From the NCBI GenBank assembly GCA_011525845.1, contig WYBP01000017.1:62001-126000 (forward strand): DNA of 64,000 bases, in the 5' to 3' direction. The notes under the pieces were generated by a model. The model did no database searches and was not told the origin of the DNA. It was given only the letters and a program-made list of their open reading frames with translations. This DNA comes from Gemmatimonadaceae bacterium. GTDB lineage: Bacteria > Gemmatimonadota > Gemmatimonadetes > Gemmatimonadales > Gemmatimonadaceae. The position numbers were made by a program, and so were the translations under genes. Shown here one piece after another: positions 41,417 through 50,780 of this stretch. Every line of letters begins with the position of its first letter. Positions within the stretch are counted from its first letter, which is position 1.

Positions 41417-44400
41417 CGTACCCTGGTGATGCGCGGTGCCTTGAGCGCGTCGTCGACCACCAGTCGACCGCCCGGCAGGGCCCGCAGGTATTCCACGAGG
41501 ACGTCGAGGTCCACGCGATTCAGCTCCTCGCGCGTCGCGTCGGCCGCGAGCGAGACGCCATCGCCGCCGGCGGCGAGGAAGTCGCTCATCACCACGCGGT
41601 AGCGGCGCCGGTCATCGAGGCGCGAGCCGTCGGCCATGGTGACGCGGCGGAGCCGCGCGCCGGCGGGGGCGGCGGGATCGTACTCCAGGCGCACGCCGCT
41701 CAGGTGGTAGCGCACGGAGTTCCCGTCCACGAGCCCCTCGAGGTAGCGCCGCAGCGCGTCCCCGCGCACGGTCATCACCACGAGCCGGTTCTCGAAGGGC
41801 TGCACCTCGTGGAGGTCGCCCCAGCGCACGGGCCCCGCGCGGAGCTCGGTGCGGATGCCGCCGTTGTTCGTCACGGCGAGGTCGCCGCGTCCGGCCGAAC
41901 GCTGGGCGTCGGCGATGAGGTTGCCGAGCGCGTACTGGTCGCCGTCGCGCGGCATGCGCTCGGAGAGCTCGACCACCACCGCGCTCACGCGCGGCGCCAC
42001 CGCGTCCCACGCGCGCTGCACGATGGGGACGATCTCGGGGTCGGGGGTCACGCTGTCGCTCACCACCGCGCGCACCGTCGGGCGCGCCGGCGCGTCAGGC
42101 GCCCCGTCCATCGCCGGGTCGAGCGGGAGGTCGATGATGCCCACGGCGCGACCGCTCACCCGCGCCTGCACGATCGGCACGCCGTTGACCACGGTCGCGA
42201 CCTGCGAGTGCGTGTGCCCGCTCACGATCGCGTCGAGCACGCCGGGGCCGGTGGCCTGTGCGAGCGCGAAGATCGCCCCGTCGCAGCGGTCGGCGTCGTT
42301 CCGGTCGCAGAACCCGCCGAGGTGCGCCACCAGCACGACCTTCTGCGCTCCCCGCGCGCGGAGGGCGCGCGAGCGCGCGGTGACCACAGGCGCCGGGGGC
42401 GCGAAGCGGAGGTCCCAGACGTGCTTCGGCATGGTGGTCGTCGGCGTGGCGGGGTCCGCGATGCCGATGATCCCGACCTTCACGCCGCGCACCTCGAGCA
42501 GGGTGTCGTCGGGGATCCAGGGGACGTCCGACCCGTCCGCGTAGGTGACGTTGGCGCCGAGGATCGGCGACCGCAGCTCCGCCATCCGCGCGCGGAGCGT
42601 GTCCTGGCCCCAGTCGAACTCGTGGTTCCCCAGCGCGCCGGCGGTGAAGCCGAGGGTGTTGAGGATCTCCACCACCGGACGTCCGAACGCGAAGTTCGAG
42701 GCGGGGGTGCCCTGGAAGAGGTCGCCGCCGTGGAGCAGGAGGGGGATGCAGCCGGGCGCGCACTCCCGCTGCGCGCCGCGGATCATCGCCGCGAGCTCCG
42801 CCGCGCCGCCGCGGTTCCCGGCGTTGCCGTCCGGGCGCTTCACGAGCGCGCCGTGGAAGTCGTTGATGCCGATCAGCCGGAGCGTGCGCCGCGGCGGCAG
42901 CAGGCGCCAGTTCTCCGTGAAGTAGTCCCGGGGCTGGAGCACGCCGCGCCGGCGCACCTCCTCGACCATCAGGTCCCGGATCTCGGTGGTGGACTCGAAC
43001 ACCACGGGGGCGCCCCGCAGCATGTCGTAGCCACCGCCGCCGCTCGCGCGGTAGTTGTTGACCGCGACCGTGAAGCTGTCCGTCGAAGCGATCGGCCGGC
43101 CGCGGTAGGTCAGCGACGTGATCCGGCCGCCGATCGGGCGGGAGAGGTCGATCGTGTAGTCGGCCCCGGCGAGCACGTCGTAGTTGTAGCCCGCCACGCG
43201 GCGGTCCGGCGCGAAGGTCGGGGCGCCCGCGCTGTCGAACCGCACCGCGAAGTAGCGCGCGCTGTACTCGATGAAGGCGCGGATCTGCGCCCCCGAGAGT
43301 CGGAGGGCGCGGAGGGTGTTGTCGTACGGGTAGAGCTGCGCGATCTGCGCGACCGTGACGGATCCCGGCGGGAGCTCGGCGTCGAGCGTGAAGGCGGACG
43401 CGACGCTCAGCTCCGCGCCGGTCGCGCGCATCTGCACCTCCTGGATCAGGTCGATCAGGGGCATGTCGCGGAGCCGCGCCGAATCCGTGCGCCAGGTGGT
43501 GTCCGTGCGGCCGATGACGGCCGTGGCGTAGCGCACGGCGCCGCGATGCGCACGCTCCACGGCGGCGACGAGCGCGCGCGACTCCGCGCGTCCGGCGACG
43601 GGCACCGTGACGCCCCACTTCCGTTCCACGCGCCACCGCGGGCCGCCCGCGGCGGGGGCATCCACGCGGCGCAGGGCCAGCGTCGCGACGGCGACGCTCG
43701 TGGCCCAGTTGCGCGGCTGGACGAGGAGCACGCCGTTGATGGTCGAGTCCGCGAGCTCGCGGTGCGAGTGGCCGAACACGATGACGTCGATCCCCGGGAC
43801 CTCGTGCGCGACACGCGCCATCGGGTTCTCGCTCGCGCGCGGCGCCGAGACGGTGTCGTACGACGACTCCCCGCTCAGCCCGGCGTGCGCGACCACCACG
43901 ACGACATCCGCCCCGCGCCGCCGCACGTCGGCGACCTGCGAGGGCAGGCTCTCGACGATGTCGGTGACCGTCAGGCGGTTCGCGAGGTGGTCGCGGTCCC
44001 AGACCTCGGCGCCCGGGTTCGTGACCCCGATGATCCCCACCCGCACGCCACCGCGCTCCACGATGGTGCTGGCCGGGAACGCCGGGCCGCCATCGAGGCG
44101 CCGCGTGTTCGCCGCGAGGAAGGGGAAGCGGGCCTGGGCGCGCGCCCGGTCGAAGGTGGGGAGCCCGTAGTTGAACTCGTGGTTCCCGACCGCGGCCGCG
44201 TCGTAGCGCATCAGGTTCATCGCCGCGACCACCGGGCTCGGCGCGAGCGAGTCGATCCGCGCCGCGACGAAGGTCATCGCGTTCCCCTGCAGCAGGTCCC
44301 CGGCATCGACCAGCACGACGCGTCCGGGCGCGGCACGGCGGAGGGAGTCCACCACCGTCGCGGCCCGCGCGAGGCCGCGCGCGGGGTCCGGCGCGTTCAC

Positions 44401-44535
44401 GAAGTAGTCCCAGCCGCGGAGCCGGCCGTGGACGTCCGTGGTGGCCGCGACCGTGAGCTCGACGGTCTGCTGGGCGCCCAGCGCGGCGGCGGAACAGAGC
44501 GCGAGCCCGAGCGCCCCAAGGGTCTGGCGTACCAT
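41413..44535 (-). CDS. Secreted double nucleotidase: CpdB-like plus UshA-like halves
   Basis: A 1040-residue protein with a signal peptide (MVRQTLGALGLALCSAAALGAQ). It contains two complete metallophosphatase/5'-nucleotidase units. Unit 1 (about 25-545) has TTDVHGRLRG, DAGDLLQG, GNHEFNYG, VFGHSHRE and a CpdB-like C-domain (LYPYDNTLRAL). Unit 2 (about 550-1040) has INDFHGALV, GGDLFQGTP, GNHEFDWG, VSGHTHSQ and a UshA-like C-domain (NNGGIRTEL). The arrangement recalls B. subtilis YfkN. Outside the cytoplasm it would turn cyclic and 5'-nucleotides into nucleosides and phosphate. It heads the purine salvage operon. Confidence 0.92.
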   Translation of the reverse strand: MVRQTLGALGLALCSAAALGAQQTVELTVAATTDVHGRLRGWDYFVNAPDPARGLARAATVVDSLRRAAPGRVVLVDAGDLLQGNAMTFVAARIDSLAPSPVVAAMNLMRYDAAAVGNHEFNYGLPTFDRARAQARFPFLAANTRRLDGGPAFPASTIVERGGVRVGIIGVTNPGAEVWDRDHLANRLTVTDIVESLPSQVADVRRRGADVVVVVAHAGLSGESSYDTVSAPRASENPMARVAHEVPGIDVIVFGHSHRELADSTINGVLLVQPRNWATSVAVATLALRRVDAPAAGGPRWRVERKWGVTVPVAGRAESRALVAAVERAHRGAVRYATAVIGRTDTTWRTDSARLRDMPLIDLIQEVQMRATGAELSVASAFTLDAELPPGSVTVAQIAQLYPYDNTLRALRLSGAQIRAFIEYSARYFAVRFDSAGAPTFAPDRRVAGYNYDVLAGADYTIDLSRPIGGRITSLTYRGRPIASTDSFTVAVNNYRASGGGGYDMLRGAPVVFESTTEIRDLMVEEVRRRGVLQPRDYFTENWRLLPPRRTLRLIGINDFHGALVKRPDGNAGNRGGAAELAAMIRGAQRECAPGCIPLLLHGGDLFQGTPASNFAFGRPVVEILNTLGFTAGALGNHEFDWGQDTLRARMAELRSPILGANVTYADGSDVPWIPDDTLLEVRGVKVGIIGIADPATPTTTMPKHVWDLRFAPPAPVVTARSRALRARGAQKVVLVAHLGGFCDRNDADRCDGAIFALAQATGPGVLDAIVSGHTHSQVATVVNGVPIVQARVSGRAVGIIDLPLDPAMDGAPDAPARPTVRAVVSDSVTPDPEIVPIVQRAWDAVAPRVSAVVVELSERMPRDGDQYALGNLIADAQRSAGRGDLAVTNNGGIRTELRAGPVRWGDLHEVQPFENRLVVMTVRGDALRRYLEGLVDGNSVRYHLSGVRLEYDPAAPAGARLRRVTMADGSRLDDRRRYRVVMSDFLAAGGDGVSLAADATREELNRVDLDVLVEYLRALPGGRLVVDDALKAPRITRVR

Positions 44536-44579
44536 GACGAAAGCTAGCCACGGCACGCGGTTAGGCGGGAGGGCGCGCG

Positions 44580-44608
44580 TCGATACGAGTCCGTGACGTG
44601 GCCGAGGC
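44580..44608. promoter_or_regulatory. Weak 11-bp-spaced CCGT-type repeat between divergent operons
   Basis: TCGATAC (44580-44586), CCGTGAC (44591-44597) and CCGAGGC (44602-44608) are spaced exactly 11 bp apart. They lie in the shared upstream region of the nucleotidase operon and the udk-phoB-phoR genes. Only the middle unit matches well the repeats found at 47786 and 50674, so the site is tentative. Confidence 0.25.
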
Positions 44609-44679
44609 TTTGCCGCGCGCGCCCGCCGCCGCATCTTCAGGGGCATGCGCCCCATTCCACGCCCCACGGCCCCTCCCTC

Positions 44680-45306
44680 GTGAAGCCCCTCATCATCGGC
44701 ATCGCCGGCGGGACGGGGTCCGGGAAGTCCACGGTCGCGCGCAGCATCGCCGACTCGCTGGTCGACGCGCAGGTCGCCTTCCTCGACATGGACGCGTACT
44801 ACCGCGACCACCGGCACCTCTCGATGGAGGAGCGCCGGCGCGTGAACTGGGACCACCCCGACGCCTTCGACCTGGCGCTGCTCGCGAGTCACCTCGAGGC
44901 GCTCGCGCGCGGCGAGGCCGTGGACAAGCCGGTCTATGACTTCGTCTCGCACCTCCGGGCGCCGGAGACGGTGCGCGTCGAGCCCGCGGACGTGATCGTC
45001 CTCGACGGGATCCTGCTCCTCGTGGACGCGCGCGTGCGGCTGGCGTGCGACGTGAAGGTGTTCGTGGACACCGACGCCGACATCCGGCTCATCCGCCGCA
45101 TCCGGCGGGACATGATGGTGCGCGGGCGGCCCCTCGAGGAGATCCTCGACCAGTACCTCCATACGGTGCAGCCGATGCACCTGCAGTTCGTCGAGCCGAG
45201 CAAGCGGTACGCGGACCTCGTCATCCCCCGCGGGGGAGAGAACACGGTCGCGATCGACCTCCTCTTGGCGTCGATCGCGCGGCGGCTGCACGTCGGCGCG
45301 CCATGA
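44680..45306 (+). CDS. udk: Uridine kinase
   Basis: A 208-residue P-loop kinase with Walker A GIAGGTGSGKST, the substrate region FLDMDAYYRDHRHLSMEERRR then NWDHPDAFDLALL, VLDGILLLVDARVR and the lid arginines RRIRRDMMVRGR. It phosphorylates uridine and cytidine in salvage. The GTG at 44680 gives the family length. The phoB-like gene begins 10 nt after its stop. Confidence 0.94.
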   Translation: MKPLIIGIAGGTGSGKSTVARSIADSLVDAQVAFLDMDAYYRDHRHLSMEERRRVNWDHPDAFDLALLASHLEALARGEAVDKPVYDFVSHLRAPETVRVEPADVIVLDGILLLVDARVRLACDVKVFVDTDADIRLIRRIRRDMMVRGRPLEEILDQYLHTVQPMHLQFVEPSKRYADLVIPRGGENTVAIDLLLASIARRLHVGAP

Positions 45307-45316
45307 GGGGCCCGCG

Positions 45317-46027
45317 ATGAGCGCGGCGGAGGGCGCGCGGATCCTCGTCGTGGACGACGAGCCGGACATCGTCGCGCTCGTGGTCTACCACCTCGCGAAG
45401 GCGGGCTACCGCGTCGCGACCGCGACGTCGGGTCCCGACGCGATCCAGCTGGCCAGGCGCGACCGGCCCGCGCTCATCGTGCTCGACCTGATGCTCCCCG
45501 GCCTCTCGGGGTTCGACGTCCTCGCCCAGCTGCGCGAGGACGCGCGGACCGCCCACGTGGCGGTGCTGATGCTCACCGCCCGCAAGGACGAGCCGGACCG
45601 CATCAAGGGGCTCCAGCTCGGCGCGGACGACTACCTCACCAAGCCATTCAGCCCGCAGGAGCTCGTGCTGCGCGTCGGCGCCATCCTCCGGCGCGTCGCG
45701 AGCGCGGACCAGACCTCCGACGTGCTGCGCGTCGGGCCGCTCGAGATCGACCGCACCGCGCACCAGGTGACGGTGAACGACCACGAGGTGGAGCTCACGC
45801 CCACCGAGTTCAAGCTGCTGCTCATCCTCGCCGAGCGGCGCGGGCGCGTGCAGGCCCGGGCCCACCTGCTCGAGACGGTGTGGGAGGCGGCCCCCGACAT
45901 CCAGACGCGCACGGTGGACATGCACATCCAGCGCCTGCGCACCAAGCTCCATCCGGCGGGCGACCTGATCGAGACGGTGCGCGGCTTCGGCTACCGCCTG
46001 AAGGCCGCGGACGCCGGAGCCGCGTGA
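45317..46027 (+). CDS. phoB: OmpR/PhoB-family response regulator
   Basis: A 236-residue regulator. The receiver domain has ILVVDDEPDIVAL, phospho-acceptor Asp57 (LIVLDLMLPGLSGFDVL) and Lys in YLTKPFSP. The winged-helix domain covers about 130-230 (HEVELTPTEFKLLLILAERRGR and TRTVDMHIQRLRTKL). The PhoB assignment rests on its PhoR-like partner and on the phosphate genes around it, not on sequence alone. Its stop overlaps the kinase GTG (GTGA). Confidence 0.88.
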   Translation: MSAAEGARILVVDDEPDIVALVVYHLAKAGYRVATATSGPDAIQLARRDRPALIVLDLMLPGLSGFDVLAQLREDARTAHVAVLMLTARKDEPDRIKGLQLGADDYLTKPFSPQELVLRVGAILRRVASADQTSDVLRVGPLEIDRTAHQVTVNDHEVELTPTEFKLLLILAERRGRVQARAHLLETVWEAAPDIQTRTVDMHIQRLRTKLHPAGDLIETVRGFGYRLKAADAGAA

Positions 46028-47736
46028 GACTCACGCAGCGGCTGCTGCTCGGCGCGTTCCTCGTCGTCGGGTTCCTGGCCGTCTTCATCGTCGCGCTCGT
46101 GGACCGGCAGCTCGGCACGCGGCTCCGCGAGGACGCGGTCACCTTCCTCGAGCGCGAGGCCGTGCTGGTCGGCGTCTCCTGGGCGCGCGAGACCCTGCAC
46201 CCGGATTCCCTGGCGGACCGCGCCGGTGAGGCGCTGGGGCGACGCGTGACGCTCATCCGCACGGACGGGGTCGTCGTGGGTGACGCGGCGTTCGACGGCG
46301 ATGCGCTCGCGGCCCTGCAGAACCACGCCGCGCGACCGGAGGTCGTCGCCGCGCTCGCCGGGGAGGTCGGGACGGCGCGACGCGCGTCGATCTCGACGGG
46401 CGCCACGGAACTCTACGTGGCGGTCCCCGTCCGCGGCCTCGGCGTCGCCCGCGTCTCCCTGCCGACGGCGGGCCTCGACGGGACCATCCGCAGCGCGCGG
46501 CAGGAGGTGCTCCTGGGCGTCCTCGTGGCCCTCGCCCTCGCGCTCCTGCTCGCGCTGCTCTTCTCCCGCGCCGTCTCGCGCCCCGTCGAGGAGTTGCGGG
46601 ACGTCGCGCAGGCGCTGGCCGACGGCGACCTCACGCGCCGGCCGGTGCTCCACGCCCCCGGCGAGGTCGGGGAGCTCGCCGCGGCCCTGCGCTCGCTCGC
46701 CGAGCAGCTCTCGGCCCGCCTCCGCGCGCTCGAGGCGGAGGAGGCGCTGCTCTCCCAGCTGATCGAGTCGCGCAACGAGGCCGTCATCGCGGTGGACACC
46801 GCGCAACGCGTGGTGCGCATGAACGAGACGGCGCGGCGCCTGCTCGACGTCCGCGAGCCCCTTCCCTTCCCGGTGGACCTCCTCCCGCGCGACGTCGCCC
46901 TCCGCGACGCACTCCTCACCGCGTTCGCGGGCGGCCTCACCGAGAGCGCCGAGGTGGAGATCGGCGGGCGCACCCTGACGGTGACGGCCCGGCCCCTCGC
47001 CGACGGCGGCGCGGTGCTCGCGCTCTTCGACCTCACCACCGTGCGGCGCCTCGAGGCGGTGCGGCGCGACTTCGTCGCCAACGTCTCGCACGAGCTGCGC
47101 ACCCCCCTCACCGTCATCGGCGGGTTCGCGGAGACGCTGCAGGCCGACGACATCCCGCCGACCGACCGCCGGGAGTTCGCGAGCCGGATCCTCGGGAACA
47201 CCCAGCGCATGCAGCGGATCGTGGACGACCTCCTCGACCTCTCCCGCATCGAGTCGGGGGGGTGGGTCCCGAACCCGGGGATGGTCGACCTCGGCGCCGT
47301 CGCGGCCGACGTGCTCGCCGCGGCGCGCGACGCGGCGGGCGCGAAGGGACTCACGCTCGCGGCGGAGATCGCGCGCGACGCGGGGACGGTCTACGCGGAC
47401 GCGACCGCGCTGCGGCAGGTGCTCGGCAACCTCGTGGACAACGGCGTGCGGCACACGCCGAGCGGGAGCGTGACGCTCTTCTCGGAGCGCGATCCGCGCG
47501 GCGTCCGGATCGGTGTTCGGGACACCGGCGTGGGCATCGCGCCGGCGCACCTCTCGCGCATCTTCGAGCGCTTCTACCGCGTGGATCCGGGGCGGTCGCG
47601 CGAACAGGGGGGCACGGGACTCGGGCTCGCGATCGTGCGCCACCTGGTGGAGGCGCACGGCGGCCGTGTCACGGCCGAGAGCGCGCTCGGAAGGGGCACG
47701 ACGATCACCGTGTTCTTCCCCTCGCGGAAGGCCTGA
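46024..47736 (+). CDS. phoR: PhoR-like membrane sensor histidine kinase
   Basis: A 570-residue kinase with transmembrane helix 1 (about 7-26), a periplasmic sensor of about 130 residues, helix 2 (161-182), HAMP (182-234) and PAS (about 240-335). The HisKA domain carries His356 (VANVSHELRTPLTVIGG), and the HATPase domain has VLGNLVDNGVRHT, DTGVGIAP and GGTGLGLAIV. The sizeable periplasmic domain resembles gram-positive PhoR rather than the minimal E. coli protein. It forms a GTGA overlap with the regulator gene. A PhoR role is inferred from context. Confidence 0.88.
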   Translation: MRLTQRLLLGAFLVVGFLAVFIVALVDRQLGTRLREDAVTFLEREAVLVGVSWARETLHPDSLADRAGEALGRRVTLIRTDGVVVGDAAFDGDALAALQNHAARPEVVAALAGEVGTARRASISTGATELYVAVPVRGLGVARVSLPTAGLDGTIRSARQEVLLGVLVALALALLLALLFSRAVSRPVEELRDVAQALADGDLTRRPVLHAPGEVGELAAALRSLAEQLSARLRALEAEEALLSQLIESRNEAVIAVDTAQRVVRMNETARRLLDVREPLPFPVDLLPRDVALRDALLTAFAGGLTESAEVEIGGRTLTVTARPLADGGAVLALFDLTTVRRLEAVRRDFVANVSHELRTPLTVIGGFAETLQADDIPPTDRREFASRILGNTQRMQRIVDDLLDLSRIESGGWVPNPGMVDLGAVAADVLAAARDAAGAKGLTLAAEIARDAGTVYADATALRQVLGNLVDNGVRHTPSGSVTLFSERDPRGVRIGVRDTGVGIAPAHLSRIFERFYRVDPGRSREQGGTGLGLAIVRHLVEAHGGRVTAESALGRGTTITVFFPSRKA

Positions 47737-47785
47737 GCGCACGATCGACGGCCCTCGCACATGCGAGCGGCGCGCGCGGCCCATC

Positions 47786-47825
47786 CCGTTACATCGCCGT
47801 TGCACGTCCGTCGCCGGGCCGGTAC
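47786..47825 (+). promoter_or_regulatory. Four 11-bp-spaced direct repeats (Pho-box-like)
   Basis: CCGTTAC (47786), CCGTTGC (47797), CCGTCGC (47808) and CCGGTAC (47819) are each separated by exactly 4 bp, a period of 11. OmpR/PhoB regulators bind tandem direct repeats with this period (E. coli Pho box: CTGTCAT repeats 11 bp apart). The array lies between phoR and the TonB receptor gene. The last unit is also part of the palindrome CCGGTACCGG. No convincing -10 box was found downstream. Confidence 0.55.
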
Positions 47826-47906
47826 CGGACGGACGGAAGTTCGTGGGTGTTCGCCGCACGCTCCGGGGCGGACCCGACCCTTGAGACTTCCGCTGCCGAG
47901 GTACCC

Positions 47907-50669
47907 ATGAGACTCCACCTGCTCGCCGCGCTCGTCCTCCTCTCCGCGCCTCTGGCCGCTCAGGAGCCACCCCAGACCGGCCGCATCACCGGCCGCATCA
48001 TCGATGCCGCGACGGGCGCGGGACTCCCCGATGCCGGCATCCAGGTCGTCGGCACCGCGCTCGGTGCGAGTGCGGGAGTGGACGGCCGGTACACCCTGGT
48101 CGGCGTCGCCGCAGGGCAGGTCACCGTGCTGGTACGCCGACTCGGCTACGCTCCCAAGACCGTGACCGGCGTGACCGTCTCGTCCGGTCAGTCGGTCGCG
48201 ATGGACGTCGCGCTCTCGAGTGCGGAGGTGCGCCTGAGCGCACAGGTCGTGACCGCCGAGGCCGAGCGCGGGTCGGTGAGCTCGGCACTCGACCGGCAGC
48301 GGACGTCGGTGAACGTCGTGAGCGGGATCACCGCGGAGCAGATCTCACGCAGCCCGGACGGCGACGCCGCCCAGGCGGTCGGACGGGTCGCAGGGGTGAG
48401 CGTGCAGGACGGCAAGTACGTGTTCGTCCGCGGGCTCGGGGACCGCTACACCCAGACCTCGCTCGACGGGGCGCGCATCCCGAGCCCGGAGCCCGAGAAG
48501 AAGGTCGTGCCTCTCGATCTCTTCCCGACCGGGCTCCTGCAGTCCATCACCACGGTGAAGACCTTCACCCCCGATCAGCCGGGGGACTTCTCCGGCGCGC
48601 AGGTCGAGATCCAGACCAAGGAGTTCCCCGCCCAGCGCGCGTGGACGATGAGCACCAGCACGGGGACGTCCGAGCACGCGTTCGGCACGCGCGTCCCGAT
48701 GCCGCGCCGCGTCTCGGGCGACCTGCTCGCCGCCGGGGCCGGGGCGCGCTCGCTCCCCGGGATCGTGCACCAGTTCGGCAACTTCTCGACCTCGCTGCCG
48801 GGGCAGTCCGACTACAACCGGATGGTCGCGTCGTTCCGCAACTCCTGGACCCCGCGTGACGAGTCTGGGGGCGTGAACGGCTCCACGTCGTTCTCGGTGG
48901 GCGGGAACGACCCCGTGCGCGGGCACCGCATCGGCTACCTGGTGTCGGGCACGTACGCCTTCACGCAGGAGGCACGCCTCGACCAGGTGCGCGCCCTCGC
49001 GCTCGCGCAGGGGGGCGCCACGGCCTCGGAGGTGGATCGGTTCGAGGGCACCACCGGGAAGGAGAGCGTCCTCTGGGGCGGGCTGGCGAACCTCAGCACG
49101 CTCGTCGGCACGCGTACGCGCCTCGCGCTCAACACCACCTACAACCGCACCATGGACTCCGAGGCCCGCTCCGAGCGCGGCCTCTCGGAGAACCTCGGGA
49201 TCCCCCTCCAGCTCTCCCGCCAGCGCTACGTCGAACGGAGTGTGCGCTCCTCGCAGTTGATCCTCGAGAGCAGCCTGAGCGGCTCCCAGGACCTCGAGCT
49301 GGCCATCAGCGCCTCGGGCGTCTCGCGCCTCGAGCCCGACCGTTCGGAGTTCGTGCAGGCGATCTTCACCGACCCCTCCACGGGCGCCGAGCTGGCGCCG
49401 CAGTGGTTCTCCTCGTCCAACGAGGGCGCCGTGCGCAGCTTCGGCGAGCTTCGTGAGGACGCCTACGAGGCGCGCGGCCACTACCGCATCCGGTTCGGCG
49501 ACGCCGGCCGCACGATCGCGCTCAAGCTCGGCGGCCTCGGCCGCCGCGGCCACCGCAACGCGACCAGCACCTCGTACAGCATCAGCGCAGCGGGACTCGG
49601 ACAGTCCGAACGCGAGCTCGACGCCGAGTCCATCTTCGACGGCCGCTACACGGCACCGGGCGACGCGGTATGGAACGTGACACCGCTGGGCGCGGGCGGC
49701 TCGTACACGGCGACGGAGTACCTCGTCGCCGGGTTCACGATGCTCCAGGCCGACTTCGGTGCGCGCTGGCAACTGATCGGTGGGGCCCGCGCCGAGTACT
49801 CGGACGTGCTCGTGCGCGCGCAGCCGACGATCGGTGCGCTCTCCACGACCAATCCGACCTATACGGACGTCCTGCCGGCGCTGGCGCTCACCTTCCGGCC
49901 CTCCCCGGACGTGGCGATCCGGCTCTCCGCGTCGCAGACGCTCTCCCGCCCGGAGTACCGCGAGCTCGCGCCGATCCAGTACCGCGAGGTGCTCGGCTTC
50001 GACAACGTGCTCGGCAACCCGGACCTCCGGCGCGCCCTCGTGCAGAACTACGACGCGCGGTGGGAGTGGTACCCGCGGATGGGTGAGGTCTTCAGCGTGG
50101 CCGCGTTCGTGAAGCGCTTCTCGGATCCCATCGAGCGCGTCTACCGCGGCTCGTCCGGCACGCGGATCATCACCTTCGTGAACGCACTGGGCGCCGACAA
50201 CGTCGGCGTCGAGGTGGAGGGGCGGAAGTCCCTCGGCTTCCTCGGCGACCGCCTCGAGAACCTGACGCTCTCCGCGAACGCGACCGTGATGCGGAGCGAG
50301 ATCCGGATCGCCGGGAGCTCGCTCGCCGTGACGAACGGCCAGCGGCGGATGGTGGGCCAGGCGCCGTACGTCGTCAACACCGGGCTCACCTGGACCTCGT
50401 TCACGGGCGCCGGGTCCGCGACCCTGCTGTACAACGTGGTCGGGCCCCGGATCACCGACGCGGGTGAGGTCCCGCTCCCGGACGTGATCGAGCGGGAGCG
50501 GCACGTGGTGGACCTCTCGTTCCGCTTCCCCGTTGCGAGCTGGCTCTCCGCCCGCGTGGACGCGAAGAACCTGCTGGACGCACCGTACCGGCTGGAGCAG
50601 GGCCCGGTGACACGGGAGCGCTATCGCGTGGGACGCGGCTTCACCGTGGGACTCAGCTGGCAGCCCTGA
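47907..50669 (+). CDS. TonB-dependent receptor with carboxypeptidase-like N-terminal domain
   Basis: A 920-residue outer-membrane receptor with a signal peptide (MRLHLLAALVLLSAPLAAQ). A carboxypeptidase-regulatory-like domain (about 25-105, TGRIIDAATGAGLPDAGIQV) precedes the plug (AQAVGRVAGVSVQDGKYVFV, then RGLGDRYTQTSLDGARIP) and a barrel ending in RVGRGFTVGLSWQP. It belongs to the non-SusC receptor type without a SusD partner. The ligand is unknown. Position after phoBR, behind a Pho-box-like array and before phosphate genes suggests uptake of a phosphorus compound. Confidence 0.93.
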   Translation: MRLHLLAALVLLSAPLAAQEPPQTGRITGRIIDAATGAGLPDAGIQVVGTALGASAGVDGRYTLVGVAAGQVTVLVRRLGYAPKTVTGVTVSSGQSVAMDVALSSAEVRLSAQVVTAEAERGSVSSALDRQRTSVNVVSGITAEQISRSPDGDAAQAVGRVAGVSVQDGKYVFVRGLGDRYTQTSLDGARIPSPEPEKKVVPLDLFPTGLLQSITTVKTFTPDQPGDFSGAQVEIQTKEFPAQRAWTMSTSTGTSEHAFGTRVPMPRRVSGDLLAAGAGARSLPGIVHQFGNFSTSLPGQSDYNRMVASFRNSWTPRDESGGVNGSTSFSVGGNDPVRGHRIGYLVSGTYAFTQEARLDQVRALALAQGGATASEVDRFEGTTGKESVLWGGLANLSTLVGTRTRLALNTTYNRTMDSEARSERGLSENLGIPLQLSRQRYVERSVRSSQLILESSLSGSQDLELAISASGVSRLEPDRSEFVQAIFTDPSTGAELAPQWFSSSNEGAVRSFGELREDAYEARGHYRIRFGDAGRTIALKLGGLGRRGHRNATSTSYSISAAGLGQSERELDAESIFDGRYTAPGDAVWNVTPLGAGGSYTATEYLVAGFTMLQADFGARWQLIGGARAEYSDVLVRAQPTIGALSTTNPTYTDVLPALALTFRPSPDVAIRLSASQTLSRPEYRELAPIQYREVLGFDNVLGNPDLRRALVQNYDARWEWYPRMGEVFSVAAFVKRFSDPIERVYRGSSGTRIITFVNALGADNVGVEVEGRKSLGFLGDRLENLTLSANATVMRSEIRIAGSSLAVTNGQRRMVGQAPYVVNTGLTWTSFTGAGSATLLYNVVGPRITDAGEVPLPDVIERERHVVDLSFRFPVASWLSARVDAKNLLDAPYRLEQGPVTRERYRVGRGFTVGLSWQP

Positions 50670-50673
50670 GCAC

Positions 50674-50691
50674 CCGTGACCCTTCCGTGAC
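50674..50691 (+). promoter_or_regulatory. Two identical 11-bp-spaced repeats (Pho-box-like)
   Basis: CCGTGAC occurs at 50674-50680 and again at 50685-50691, separated by CCTT, the same 7+4 layout as the array at 47786. It follows the receptor stop and precedes a hairpin and the lipoprotein gene at 50781. Confidence 0.45.
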
Positions 50692-50696
50692 CGGAA

Positions 50697-50730
50697 CGCC
50701 GCCGTGTGGAGACACGGCGGCGCTTTCGTT
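50697..50730 (+). terminator. Hairpin terminator or attenuator after the receptor gene
   Basis: A perfect 11-bp stem (50697-50707 with 50712-50722) closes a GGAG loop and is followed by CTTTCGTT. It probably ends or attenuates the receptor transcript before the lipoprotein gene. Confidence 0.7.
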
Positions 50731-50780
50731 CGGGGGTGGCAACGAGACGACAGTCCTTCTCTCATCACGAGGTCCATTCC

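Noticed and set aside
47819-47828. CCGGTACCGG read as a separate operator
   Set aside because: The palindrome may be chance in this GC content, and its first seven bases fit the 11-bp repeat phase better; it is kept as part of that array.
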